Shown in pieces: positions 28,501 through 41,949 of a DNA stretch of 64,000 bases (the stretch's first letter is position 1; each line of letters begins with the position of its first letter). The DNA is from Panopea generosa (taxonomy: Eukaryota; Mollusca; Bivalvia; Adapedonta; Hiatellidae). Position numbers and translations under genes: made by a program. The notes under the pieces are model-generated. The model was not told where the DNA came from. It made no database searches and saw nothing but the letters and a program-made list of their open reading frames with translations. Location: NCBI GenBank assembly GCA_029582155.1, contig CM055899.1:76769574-76833573 (forward strand), in the 5' to 3' direction.

Positions 28501-29039
28501 CTTGAACCTAGCATATAATAATAAATTTATACAGAGATAATGTCTGCATTGAGCCTGGAAGATAAGAGTTAAGTAATATAGCGATAATATCTGCCTTGAG
28601 CCTGGCAGATAATAGTTAAGTAATAAATTGATAATGTCTGCCTTGAGCCTGGCAGATAATAATGATGCAATATAGTGATAATGTCTGCCTTGAGCCTGGC
28701 AGATAATAGTTAAGTAATATTGTGATAATGTCTGTCTTGAGCCTGGTAGATAATAGTCAGTAATAAATTGATAATGCCTGCCTTGAGCCTGGCAGACAAT
28801 AGTGAAGCAATATAGTGATAATGTCTGCCTTGAGCCTGGCAGATAAAAGTTAAGTAATATTGTGATAATGTGCGTCTTCAGACTGGCAGATAATAGTTAA
28901 GTAATATAGTGATAATATATGCCTTGAGCCTGGCAGATTATAGTTAATTAATATAGTGATAATGTCTGCCTTGAGCCTGGCAGATAATAGTTCAGTAATA
29001 AATTGATAATGTCTGCCTTGAGCATGGCAAATAATAGTT

Positions 29040-30280
29040 AAGTATTATAATGATAATGTCTACATTGAGCCTGGCAGATAATAGTTCAGTAATAATTTGA
29101 TAATGTCTGACTTGAGCCTGGCAGATAATAGTGAAGTAATATAGGGATAATGTCTGCTTTGAACCTGGCAGATAATATTTATGTAATAAAGTGATAATGT
29201 CAGCCTTGAACCTGGCAGATACTAGTTAAGTAATATAGGGATTATGTCTGCCTTGAGACTGGCAGCTAATAGTTAAATAATATAGTGATAATGTCTGCCT
29301 TGAGCCTGGCAGACAATAGTGAAGCAATATAGTGATAATATCTGCCTTGAACGTGGCAGATTATTCTGAAGTAATATAGCTATAATGTATACATTTAACC
29401 TGGCAGATAACAGTAAATTAATAAAGTGATAATGTTTGCCTTTAGCCTGGCAGATTATATTAAATTAATATAGTGATAATGTCTGCCTTGAGCCTGGCAA
29501 ATAATAGTTAAGTATTATAATGATAATGTCTGCCTTGAGCCTAGCAGATAATAGTTCAGTAATAATTTGATAATGTATGCCTTGAGCCTGGCAGACAATA
29601 CTGAAGCAATATAGTGATAATGTCTGCCTTGAGCCTGGCAAATAATAGTTAAGTATTATAATGATAATGTCTGCCTTGAGCCTAGCAGATAATAGTTCAG
29701 TAATAATTTGATAATGTATGCCTTGAGCCTGGCAGACAATACTGAAGCAATATAGTGATAATGTCTGCCTTGGGCCTGGCAGATAATAGTTCAGTAATAA
29801 ATTGATAATGTCTGCCTTGAGCATGGCAAATGATAGTTAAGTATTATAATGATAATGTCTACATTGAGCCTGGCAGATAATAGTTCAGTAATAATTTGAT
29901 AATGTCTGACTTGAGCCTGGCAGATAATAGTGAAGTAATATAGGGATAATGTCTGCTTTGAACCTGGCAGATAATATTTATGTAATAAAGTGATAATGTC
30001 AGCCTTGAACCTGGCAGATACTAGTTAAGTAATATAGGGATTATGTCTGCCTTGAGACTGGCAGCTAATAGTTAAATAATATAGTGATAATGTCTGCCTT
30101 GAGCCTGGCAGACAATAGTGAAGCAATATAGTGATAATATCTGCCTTGAACGTGGCAGATTATTCTGAAGTAATATAGCTATAATGTATACCTTTAACCT
30201 GGCAGATAACAGTAAATTAATCAAGTGATAATGTTTGCCTTTAGCCTGGCAGATTATATTAAATTAATATAGTGATAATG
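29040..30280 (+). repeat. Repeat with a 17-monomer (799-bp) offset
   Basis: The series beginning AGTATTATAA at 29041 recurs at 29840, exactly 799 bp later. The matched part is about 440 bp and includes a TCTACATTGAG monomer, TCTGACTTGAG, a TATTTATGTAATAAAG tail, an ACTAGTTAAG monomer and a GATTATTCTGAAG monomer. Copy B of the long block has this series only once (near 58.26-58.70 kb), so the gain, or a loss in B, happened after the two long blocks separated. Confidence 0.88.
29500..29781 (+). repeat. Tandem 3-monomer (141-bp) duplication
   Basis: Units 29500-29640 and 29641-29781 share an ATTATAATG tail, a TAGCAGATAATAGTTCAG monomer, GTATGCC and the rare GACAATACTGAAGC monomer. The same GACAATACTGAAGC variant appears at 43.28 kb, where it is not duplicated. 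Confidence 0.9.
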
Positions 30281-33200
30281 TCTGCCTTGAACCTAGCATA
30301 TTTTAATAAATTTATACAAAGATATTGTCTTCATTGAGCCTGGAAGATTAGAGTTAAGTAATATAGCGATAATATCTGCCTTGAGCCTGGCAGATAATAG
30401 TTAAGTAATCAATTGATAATGTCTGCCTTGAGCCCGGCAGATAATAGTTAAGTAATATTGTGATAATGTCTGTCTTGAGCCTGGCAGATAATAATTCAAT
30501 AATATAGGGACATTTTCTGTCTTGAGCCTGGCAGATTATAGTTAAGTAATATAGTGATAATGTCTGCCTTGAGCCTGGCAGATTATAGTTAAGTAATATA
30601 GTGATAATGTCTGCCTTGAACCTGGCAGATAATTGTTAAGTAATATAATGATTACATCTGCCTAGAACGTAGCAGATGACATTAAAATAATAGAGTGATA
30701 ATGTCTGCATTGGGCATGTCAGATAAAATTTAAGTAATAAAGTGATTATGTCTGCCTTGAACCTGGTAGATAATTGTTAAGTTATATAGTGATAATGTCT
30801 GCCTTGAGCCTGGCAGATAATAGTTAAGTAACAAATTGATAATGTCTGCCTTGAACCTGGCAAATAATTGTGAAGCAATAATGTGATAATGTATGCCTTG
30901 AACCTGGCAGATAATAGTTAAGTAATATTGTGATAATGTCTATCTTGAGCCTGGCAGATAATAGTTTAATAATATAGTGATTATATCTGCCTTGAACCTG
31001 GCAGATGAGAGTAAAATAATAGAGTGATAATGTTTACATTGAGCATGTCAGATAAAAGTATAGTAATAAAGTGATAATGTCTGCCTTGAACCTGGCAGAT
31101 AATAGTTCAGTAATAAATTGATAATGTCTGCCTTGAGCCTGGAAGACAATAGTGAAGCAATATAGTGATAATGTCTGCCTTGAGCCTGGCAGATAATAGT
31201 TCAGTAATATTGTGATAATGTGCGTCTTGAGCCTGGCAGATAATAGTTAAGTAATATAGTGATAATGTCTGCCTTGAGCCTGGCAGATTATAGTTCAGTA
31301 ATAATTTGATAATGCCTGCCTTGAGCCTGGCCGATAATAGTTAAGTAATATTGTGATAATGTGCGTGTTGAACCTAGCAGGTAATAGTTCTATAATATAG
31401 GGATAATTTCTGCCTTGAACCTTGCAGATTAAAGTTAAGTAATATAGTGATAATATCTGCCTTGAGCCTGGCAGATAACAGTAAAGTAATAAAGTGATTA
31501 TATCTGCCTTGAGCCTGGCAGATTATAGTTAAGTAATATAGTGATAATGTCTGCCTTGAGCCTTGCAGATAATAGTGAAATAATATAGGGATACTGTGTG
31601 CCTTGAACCTGGCAGATAATAGTTAAGTAATATAGTGATTATATCTGCATTGAACCTGGCAGATGACAGTAAAATACTAGATTGACATTGTCTACATTGA
31701 GCATGTCAGATAAAAGTAAAGTATTAAAGTGATACTGTCTGCCTTGAACCTGGCAGATCATAGTAAAGTAACAGAGTGTTAATGTCTGCCTTGAACCTGG
31801 CAGATAATAGTCAAGGTATATTGTGATAATGTGTGCATTGAGCCTCGCACATTATAGTAGAGTAATTTAGATATTTATTAAAGTAATATAGTGAAAATGT
31901 CTACAATGAGCATGGCAGATAATAGTAAAGTAATATAGTGTAATGTCTGCCTTGATCCTGGCATATGACAGTTAAGTAATATAGTGATAATGTCTTCCTT
32001 GAGCCTGGAATATAATAGTTGAGTAATACAGGGATAATGTCTGCCTTGAACCTGGCAGATAATAGTTAAGTAATATAGGGATAATGTCTGCCTTGAGCCT
32101 GGCAGTTAATAGTTAAGTAATAAAGTGATAATGTCTGCCTTGAACCTGGCAGATAATTGTTAAGTTATATAGTGATAATGTCTGCATTGATCCTTGCAGA
32201 TAATAGTTAAGTAATATAATGATAATATCTGCCTAGAACCTGGCAGATGACATTAAAATAATAAAGTGATAATGTCTGCATTGGGCATGTCAGATAAAAT
32301 TTAAGTAATAAATTGATAATGTCTGCCTTGAGCCTGGCAGACAATAGTGAAACAATATAGTGATAATGTCTGCCTTTAGCCAGGCTGATAATAGTTAAGT
32401 AATATAGTTATAATGTATGCCTTGAGTCTGGCAAATAATAGTAAAGTAATATAATGATAATGTATGCCTTGATCCTGGCAGATAATAGTTCAGTAATATA
32501 GTGATAATGTCTGCCTTGAGCCTGGCAGACAATAGTTAAGCAATATAATAATAATGTCTGCCTTGAACCTGGCAGATAATAGTTAAGTATTATTGTGATA
32601 ATGTGCATCTTGAGCGTGGCAGATAACAGTTCTATAATATAGGGATGATTTCTGCCTTGAACCTGGCAGATTATACTTAAGTAATATTGTGATAATGTCT
32701 GCCTTGAGCCTGGCAGATTATAGTTATGTAATATAGTGATAATGTCTGCATTCAGCATGGCAGATTATAGTTAAGTAATATAGTTATAATGTCCGCCTTG
32801 AGTCTGGCAGATAATAGTGCAGTAATATATGGATAATGTCTGCCTTGAACCTGGCAGATAATAGTTAAGTAATATAGTGATTATATCTGCATTGAATCTG
32901 GCAGATGACAGTAAAATATTAGAGTGACAATGTCTACATTGAGCGTGTCAAATAAAAGTAAAGTAATCAAGTGATACAGTCTGCCTTGAACCTGGCAGAT
33001 CATAGTAGAGTAACAGAGTGTTAATGTCTGCCTTTAACCTGGCAGATAATAGTCAAGTAAAAGTGTGATCATGTCTGCTTTGAGCCTCGCAGATTATAGT
33101 CAAGTAATATAAAGATTTAGTAAAGTAATATAGTGAAAATGTCTACAATGAGCATGGCAGGTAATAGTAAAGTAATAAAGTGTAATGTCTGCCTTGAGCC

Positions 33201-35034
33201 TGGCATATGATAGTTAAGTAATATAGTGGTAATGTCTGCCTTGAGCGTGGCAGATAATAGTAAAGTAATGAAGTGATTATATCTGCCTTGAGCCTGACAG
33301 ATAACAGTTAAGTAATAAAGTGATCATGTCTGCCTTGATCCTGGCAGATAATAGTTAAGTAATATAGGGATAATGTCTACCTTGAGCCTGGCAGATAATA
33401 GTTAAGTAATAAAGTGGTAATGTCAGCCTTGATCCTGGCAGGTAATAGTTAAGTAATATAGTGATAATGTCTGCCTTGAGCCTGGCAGATTATAGTTAAG
33501 TAATAGAGTAATAACGTCTGCCTTGAGCCTGGCAGATAATAGTTCAGTAATCAATTGATAATGTCTGCCTTGAGCCTGGCAAATAATAGTTAAATAATAT
33601 AATGATAATGTCTGCCTTGAGCCTGGCAGATTATAGTACAGTTATAAATTGATAATGTCTGCCTTGAGCCTGGCAGACTATAGTTAAGTAATATTGTGAT
33701 AATGTGCGTCTTAAGGCTGACAGATAATAGTTCTATAATATAGCGATAATTTCTGCCTTGAACCAGGAAGATTTTAGTTAAGTAATATAGTGATAATGTC
33801 TGTCTTGAGCCTGGCAGATTATAGTTAAGTAATATAGTGATAATGTCTGCCTTGAGCCTGGCAGATAATAGTGAAGTAATATAGGGATAATGTCTGCCTT
33901 GAACCTGACAGATAATAATTAAGTTATATAGTGATTATATCTTCGTTGAACCTAGCAGATAACAGTAAAATAATAGAGTGACAATGTCTACATTGAGCAT
34001 GTCAGATAAAAGTAAAGTAATACAGTGATACTGTCTGCCTTGAACCTGGCAGATCATAGTTAAGTTACAGAGTGTTAATGTCTGCCTTAAACCTGGCAGG
34101 TTATAGTCAAGTAATATTGTGATAATGTCTGCTTTGAGCCTCGCAGATTATTGTAAAGTATTATAGAGATTTAGTAAAGTAATATAGTGAAAATATCTAC
34201 AATGAGCATGGCAGGTAATAGTAAAGTAATATAGTGATAATGTCTGCCTGTAGCCAGGCTGATAATAGTTAAGTAATATAGTTAAAATGTCTGCCTTGAG
34301 CCTGGCAAATAAAAGTAAAGTAATCAAGTGATTATACATGCCTTGAACGTAGCAGATAACAGTTAATTAATCAAGTGATAATGTCTGCCGTCATCGTGGC
34401 AGATAAAACATAATGAATATAGTAATAATGTCTGTTTAGAACCTGGAAGATAATGATAAAGTAATATAGTGTTAATTTCTGCCTTGAACCTGGCAGATTA
34501 TAGTTAAATAATATAGTGATAATGTCTGCATTGAGCCTAGCAGATTATAGTTAAGTAATATAGTGATAATGTCTGCCTTGAGCCTGGCAGATAATAGTGA
34601 AGTAATATAGGGATAATGTCTGCCTTGATCCTGGCAGATAATAATTAAGTTATATATTGATTATATCTGCGTTGAACCTGGCAGATGACAGTAAAATAAT
34701 AGAGTGATTATATCTGCCTTGAGCCTGGCAGATAATAGTTCAGTAATATAATGATAATGTCTGCCTTGAGCCTGGCAGATAACAGTTAAGCAATAAAGTG
34801 ATCATTTCTGCCTTGATCCTGGCAGATAATAGTTAAGTAATATAGGGATAATGTCTACATTGAGCCTGGCAGATAATAGTTAACTAATATAGTGGTAATG
34901 TCTGCCTTGCGCCTGGCAGATAATAGTTCAGCAATAAATTGATAATGTCTGCCTTGAGTCTGGCAAATAATAGTTAAGTAATATAATGATAATGTCTGCC
35001 TTGAGCCTGGCAGATAATAGTTCATTACTTATTT

Positions 35035-35175
35035 GATAATGTCTGCCTTGAGCCTGGCAGATTATAGTTAAGTAAGATAATGTCTGCCTTGAGCCTGGCA
35101 GATTATGGTTAATATAGTGATAATGTCTGCCTTGAGCCTGGCAGATTATAGTTAAGTAAGATAATGTCTGCCTTG
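35035..35175 (+). repeat. Cluster of shortened 41- and 43-bp monomers
   Basis: Three consecutive monomers are short. Two read GTTAAGTAA followed directly by GATAATG and so lack the TATAGT end (41 bp). The one between them has GGTTAATATAGTG and lacks four bases (43 bp). A related cluster with GTTAATATAGTG and GTTAAGTAAGATAATG lies at about 37.92-37.99 kb, which indicates that the group was copied as a block. Confidence 0.85.
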
Positions 35176-36059
35176 AGCCTGGCAGATTATAGTTAAGTAA
35201 TATAGTGATAATGTCTGCCTTGAGCCTAGCAGATAATAGTGAAGTAATATAGGGATAATGTCTGCCTTGAACCTGGCAGATAATAGTTAAGTAATATAGT
35301 GATTATATCTGCAATGAACCTGGCAGATGACAGTAAAATAATATATTGACAATGTGTACATTGAGCATGTCAGATAAAAGTAAAGTAATAAAGTGATACT
35401 GTCTGCCTTGAACCTGGTAGATCATATTAAATTAACAGAGTGTTAATGTCTGCCTTTAACTGGCAGATAATAGTCAAGTAATATTGTGATAATGTCTGCT
35501 TTGAGCCTCGCAGATTATAGTAAAGTAATATAAAGATTTAGTAAAGCAATATAGTGAAAATGTCTGCATTGGGCATGTCAGATAAAATTTAAGTAATAAA
35601 TTGATAATGTCTGCCTGGAACCTGACAAATAATTGTTAAGTTATATAGTGATAATGTCTGCCTTGAGCCTGGCAGATAAAAGTTAAGTTACAAATTGATA
35701 ATGTCTGCCTTGAACCTGGCAAAAAATTGTGAAGCAATATAGTGATAATGTCTGCCTTGAGCCTGGCAGATAATAGTCAAGTAATATTGTGATAATTTCT
35801 GCCTTGAACCTGGCAAATTATAGTTCAGTAATATAGTGATTATTTCTGCCTTGAACCTGGCAGATGACAGTAAAATATTAGAGTGATAATGTATACATTG
35901 AGCATGGCATATAAAAGTTAAGTAATAATGTGATCATGTCTGCCTTGATCCTGGCAGATAATAGATAAGTAATATAGGGATAATGTCTACCTAGAGCCTG
36001 GCAGATAATTGTTAAGTAATAAAGTGGTAATGTCTGCCTTGAGCCTGGCAGGTAATAGT

Positions 36060-36067
36060 TACATGTA
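36060..36067. other. TACATGTA, candidate Tc1-type excision footprint
   Basis: A monomer tail that elsewhere reads GTTAAGTAAT here reads GTTACATGTAAGTAAT: a TA has become TACATGTA, a gain of six bases. Tc1 elements insert at TA, duplicate it, and have ends beginning CA and finishing TG. Excision that leaves the two terminal bases on each side gives TA-CA-TG-TA. The otherwise similar monomer near 33.45 kb has no insertion. A random six-base insertion cannot be excluded from one site alone. Confidence 0.5.
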
Positions 36068-39000
36068 AGTAATATAGTGATCATGTCTGCCTTGAGCCTG
36101 GCAGATTATAGTTAAGTAATATAGTAATAATGTCTGTCTTGAGCCTGGCAGATAATAGTTCAGTTATCAATTGATAATGTCTGCCTTGAGCCTGGCAAAT
36201 AATAGTTAAGTAATATAATGATAATTTCTGCCTTGAGCCTGGCAGATTATAATTCAGTAATCAATTGATAATGTCTGCCTTGAGCCTGGCAGACAATAGT
36301 GAAGCAATATAGTGATAATGTCTGCCTTGAGCCTGACAGATAATAGTTAAGTAACATTGTGATAATATGCGTCTTGAGCCTAGCAGATAATAGTTCTATA
36401 ATATAGGGATAATTTCTGCCTTGAACCTGGCAGATTATAGTTAAGTAATATAGTGATAATGTCTGCCTTGAGCCTTGCAGATAATAGTGAAGTAATATAG
36501 GGATAATGTCTGCCTTGAACCTGGCAGATAATAATTAAGTTATATAGTGATTATATCTGCGTTGAACCTGGCAGATGACAGTAAAATAATAGAGTGTCAA
36601 TGTCTACATTGAGCGTGTCAGATAAAAGTAAAGTAATAAAGTGATACTGTCTGCCTTGAACCTGGCAGATCATAGTTAAGTAACAGAGTGTTAATGTCTG
36701 CCTTAAACCTGGCAGGTAATAGTCAAGTAATATTGTGATAATGTCTGCTTTGAGCCTCGCAGATTATTGTAAAGTATTATAGAGATTTAGTAAAGTAATA
36801 TAGTGAAAATATCTACAATGAGCATGGCAAGTAATAGTAAAGTAATATAGCGATAATATCTGCTTTTAGCCAGGCTGATAATAGTTGAGTAATATAGTTA
36901 TACTGTCTGCCTTGAGCCTGGAAAATAATAGTAAAGTAATAAAGTGATTATATATGCCTTGAACCTAGCAGATAACAGTTTAATAATTAATCAAGTGATA
37001 ATGTCTGCCTTCATCGTGGCAGATGAAACATAATTAATATAGTAATAATGTCTGCTTAGAACCTGGCAGATAATGATAAAGTAATATAGTGATAATTTCT
37101 GCCTTGAACCTGGCAGATGATAGTAAAGTAATATAGTGAAAATGTCTAACTTGAGCGTGGCAGATAAAGTAAATTAATATAGAAATATTGCCTGCCTTGC
37201 GCCTGGCAGATAATAATGAAGAAATATAGTGATAATATCTGCCTTTAGCCTGGCTGATAATAGTTAAGTAATATAGTTATAATACCTGCCTTGAGCCTGG
37301 CAGATAATAGTTAAGTAATATAGGGATAATGTCTACCTTGAACCTGGGGTATAATAGTTAAGTAATATAGTGGTAATGTCTGCCTTGAGCCTGGCAGATA
37401 ATAGTTTAGTAATAAATTGATAATGTCTGCCTTGAGCCTGGCAAATGATAGTAAAGTAATATAATGATAATGTCTGCCTTGACCCTGGCAGATAATAGTA
37501 AAGTAATAAAGTGATTATATCTGCCTTGAGCCTGGCAGATAACAGTTAAGCAATCAAGTGATCATGTCTGCCTTGATCCTGGCAGATAATAGTTAAGTAA
37601 TATAGGGATAATGTCTACCTTGAGCCTGGCAGATAATAGTTGACTAATATAGTGGTCATGTCTGCCTTGCGCTTGGCAGATAATAGTTCAGTAATCAATT
37701 GATAATGTCTGCCTTGAGCCTGGCAAATAATAGTTAAGTAATATAATGATAATGTCTGCCTTGAGCCTGGCAGATAATATTTCAGTAATAAATTGATAAT
37801 GTCTGCCTTGAGCCTGGCAGATGATAGTTAAATAATATTGTGATAATGTGCGTCTTGAGCCTGGCAGATAATAGTTCTATAATATAGCGATACTTTCTTC
37901 CTTGATCCTGGCAGATTATAGTTAATATAGTGATAATGTCTGCCTTGATCCTGGCAGATTATAGTTAAGTAAGATAATGTCTGCCTCGAGCCTGGCAGAT
38001 TATAGTTAAGTAATATAGTGATAATGTCTGCCTTGAACCTGGCAGATAATAGTGAAGTAATATAGGGATAATGTCTGCCTTGAACCTGGCAGATAATAGT
38101 TAAGTTATATAGTGATAATGTCTGCTTTGAGCCTCGCAGATTATAGTAAAGTAATATAGAGATTTAGTAAAGCAATATAGTGAAAATGTCTGCATTGGGC
38201 ATGTCATATAAAATTTAAGTAATAAAGTGATAATGTATTCCTTGAACCTGGCAGATAATTGTTCAGTTATATAGTGATAATATCTGCCTTGAGCCTGGCA
38301 GATAAAAGTTAAGTAACAAATTGATAATGTCTGCCTTGAACCTGGCAAATAATTGTGAAGCAATATAGTGATAATGTCTGCCTTGAGCCTGGCAGATAAT
38401 AGTTAAGTAATGAAGTGATAATTTCTGCCTTGAACCTGGCAGATGACAGTAAAATAATAGAGTGATAATGTCTACATTGTGCATGTCAGATCAAAGTAAA
38501 TAATAAAGTGATATTTTCTGCCTTGAACCTGGCAGATCATAGTAAAATAACAGAGTGTTAATGTCTACCTTGAACCTGGAAGATAATAATCAAGTTATAT
38601 TGTGATAATGTCTGCTTCGAGCCTCGCAGATGATAGTAATGTAATATAGAGATTTAGTAAAGTAATATATTGAAAATGTCTACCTTGAGCATGGCAGATA
38701 ATAGTAAAGTAATATAGTGATAATGTCTGCCTTGAGCCTGGCAGATAATTGTAAAGTAATAAAGTGATTATATCTGCCTTGAACCTAGCAGATAACAGTA
38801 AATTAATGAAGTGATAATGTCTGCCTTCATCATGGCAGATCAAACATAATTAATATAGTAATAATGTCTGCTAAGAAACTGGAAGATAATGATAAAGTAA
38901 TATAGTGATAATGTCTGCCTTGATCCTGGCAGATGACAGTAAAGTAATATAGTGAAAATGTCTAACTTGAGCGTGGAAGATAAAGTAAATTAATATAGAG

Positions 39001-39769
39001 ATATTGTCTGCCTTGAGCCTGGCAGATAATAGTGAAGAAATATAGTGTTAATATCATCTGCCTTTAGCCTGGCTGATAATGGTTAAGTAATACAGTTATA
39101 ATGTCTGCCTTGAGCCTGGCAGATAATAGTAAAGTAATAATGTGATTATATCTGCCCTGCGCCTGGCAGTTAACAGTTAAGTAATAAAGGGATCATGTCT
39201 TCCTTGATCCTGGTAGATAATAGTTAAGTAATATATGAATAATGTTTACCTTAAGCCTGGCAGATAATAGTTAAGTAATACAGAGGAAATGTCTGCCTTG
39301 AGCCTGGCAGATAATAGTTTAGTAATAAATTGATAATGTCTGCCTTGAGCCTGGCAAATAATAATTCAGTAATGAATAGATAATGTCTGCCTTGAGCCTG
39401 GCAGACAATAGTGAAGCAATATAGTGATAATATCTGCCTTGAGCCTGGCAGATAATGGTTAAGTAATAGTGTGATAATGTGCGTCTTGAACGTGGCAGAT
39501 AATAGTTCTATAATATAGGGATAATTTCTGCCTGGAACCTGGCAGATTATAGTTAAGTAATATAGTGATAATGTCTGCCTTGAGCCTGGCAGATTATAGT
39601 TATGTAATATAGGGATAATGTCTGCTTTGAGCCTGGCAGATAATAGTGAAGTAATATAGTGATTATATCTACCTAGAACCTGGCAGATGACAGTAAAATA
39701 ATAGAATGATAATGTATGCATTGAGCATGTCATATAAAAGTTAAGTAATAAAGTGATACTGTCTGCCTT

Positions 39770-40190
39770 GAACCTTGCAGATAATTGTTAAGTTATATAG
39801 TGATAATGTCTGCCTTGAGCCTGGCAGATAATAGTTAAGTAACAAATTGATAATGTCTACCTGGAACCTGGAAGATAATTGTGAAGAAATATAGTGATAA
39901 TGTCTGCCTTGAGCCTGGCAGATAATTGTAAATTTATATAGTGATAATGTCTGCCTTGAGCCTGGCAGATAATAGTTAAGTAACAAACTGATAATGTCTG
40001 CCTTGAACCTGGCATATAATTGTGAAGCAATATAGTGATGTCTGCCTTGAGCCTGGCAGATAATAGTTAAGTTATATAGTGATGATGTCTGCCTTGAGCC
40101 TGGCAGATAATAGTTAATTAACAAATTGATAATGTCTGCCTTTAACCCTGCAGAAAATTGTGAAGCAATATAGTGATAAAGTCTGCCTGG
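39770..40190 (+). repeat. Three copies of a 3-monomer (141-bp) unit
   Basis: The marker AACAAATTGA (AACAAACTGA in the second copy) is at 39841, 39982 and 40120. Spacings are 141 and 138 bp. The shorter one is explained by a monomer reading AGTGATGTCTGCC, which lacks AAT. Each unit is a GTTAAGTTATATAG-type, a GTTAAGTAACAAATTG-type and a GTGAAGCAATATAG-type monomer. Because 141 is divisible by three, this periodicity keeps one minus-strand frame open for 172 codons. That is a by-product of the repeat and not evidence of coding. Confidence 0.88.
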
Positions 40191-41949
40191 AGCCTGGCAG
40201 ATAATAATTAAGTAATATTTTGATAATGTCTGTCTTGAGCCTGGCAGATAATAGTTCAATAATATAGTGATAATGTCTGCCTTGAGCCTTGCAGATAATA
40301 GTTAAGTTATACAGAGATAATGTCTGCCTTGAGCCTAGAATATAATAGTTGAGTAATACAGGGATAATGTCTGCCTTGAACCTGGCAGATAATAGTTAAG
40401 TGATATAGATATAATGTCTGCCTTGAGCCTGGCAGCTAATAGTTAAGTAATAAAGTGATAATGTCAGCCTTGAACCTTGCAGATAATAGTTGAGTAATAT
40501 AGGGATAATGTCTGCCTTGAGTCTGGCAGCTAATAATTAAGTAATAAAGTGATAATATCTGACTTGAACGTGTCAGATTATTCTGAAGTAATATAGTTAT
40601 AATGTCTACCTTTGCAGATAACAGGAAATTAATGAAATGATAATGTTTGCCTTCAGCCTGGCAGATAATATTAAATTAATATAGCGATAATGTCTGCCTT
40701 GAGCCTAGCATATAATAGTTAATTAATAAAGAGATAATGTCTGTATTGAGCCTGGAAGATAAGAGTTAAGTAATATAGCGATAATGTCTGCCTTGAGCCA
40801 GGCAGATAATAGTTAAGTAATGAATTGATAATGTCTGCCTTAAGCCTGGCAGACAGCAGTGAAGCAATCTATTAATAATGTCTGCCTTGAGCCTGGCAGA
40901 TAATAGTTAAGTAATATTGCGATAATGTCTGTTTTGAGCCTGGCAGATAATAGTTCAATAATATAGAGATATTTTCTACCTTGAGCCTGGCATATTTTAT
41001 TCAAGTAATGTAGTGATATTGTCTGCCTTGAACCTGGCAGATTATAGGTAAGTAATATAGGTATAATATCTACCTTGAGCCTGGCAGATAATAGTTAAGT
41101 AATATAGTTATTATATCTGCCTTTAGCCTGGCTGATAATAGTTAAGTGATATAGTTATAATGTCTGCCTTGAGTCTGGCAGGTAATAGTAAAGTAATAAA
41201 GTGATTATATCTGCCTTGAGCCTTGCAGATAACAGTAATGCAATAAAGTGATAATGCAGATAATAGTTCAATAATGAATTGATAATGTCTGCCTTGAGCA
41301 TAGTAAATAATAGTTAAGTATTATAATGATAATGTCTGCCTTGAGCCTGGCAGATAATAGTTCATTAATAATTTGATAATGTATGCCTTGAGCCTGGCAG
41401 ACAATAGTGAAGCAATATAGTGATAATGTCTGCCTTGAACCTGGCAGATAATAGTTAAGTAATATATTGATTATATTTGCATTGAACATGGCAGATGACA
41501 GTAAATAATAGATTGACAATGTGTACATTGAGAATGTCAGATAAAAGTAAAGTAATAAAGTGATACTGTCTGCCTTGAACCTGGCAGATCATAGTAAAGT
41601 AACAGAGTGTTAATGTCAGCCTTGAACCTGGCAGATAATAGTCAAGTAAAATTGTGATAATGTCTGCTTTGAGCCTCGTAGATTACAGTAAAGAAATATA
41701 CAGATTTAGTAAAGTAATAAAAAGTAATATAGTGTAATGTCTGCCTAGGGCCTGGCATATGATAGTTAAGTAATATAGTGATAATGTCTGCTTTGAGCCT
41801 CGCAGATGATAGTAAAGTAATATAGAGATTTAATAAAGTAATATATTGAAAATGTCTACCTTGAGCATAGTGTTAATAGTAAAGTAATATAGTGATAATG
41901 TCTGCCTTAAGCCAGGCAGATAATAGTTAAGTAATATAGTTATAATGTA

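Larger units (their letters stand above)
26171..34623 (+). repeat. Long duplicated block, copy A (about 8.5 kb)
   Basis: The block starts with a monomer reading GAACGTGTCAG and ends at a variant series that corresponds to the last bases of the window. It matches 55398-64000 variant by variant. Examples are the 3-base shortened monomer GATGATAAGTAATAT near 28.19 kb, the GATACATAATAG monomer near 27.99 kb and the ATAATAATAATG tail at 32.55 kb. Relative to copy B it has an additional 17-monomer repeat (29.04-30.28 kb) and lacks a 14-monomer repeat and several single monomers. Offsets between the copies are 29,227 bp at the left edge, 28,663 at 32.4 kb and 29,368 at 34.1 kb. The successive differences, 564 and 705 bp, are exact multiples of 47. 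Confidence 0.9.

Noticed and set aside
34332..34345. TATACATGCC as a third excision footprint (also near 63.70 kb)
   Set aside because: It is a substitution variant of TATATCTGCC with no length gain, and intermediate forms such as TATATATGCC exist near 36.95 kb.
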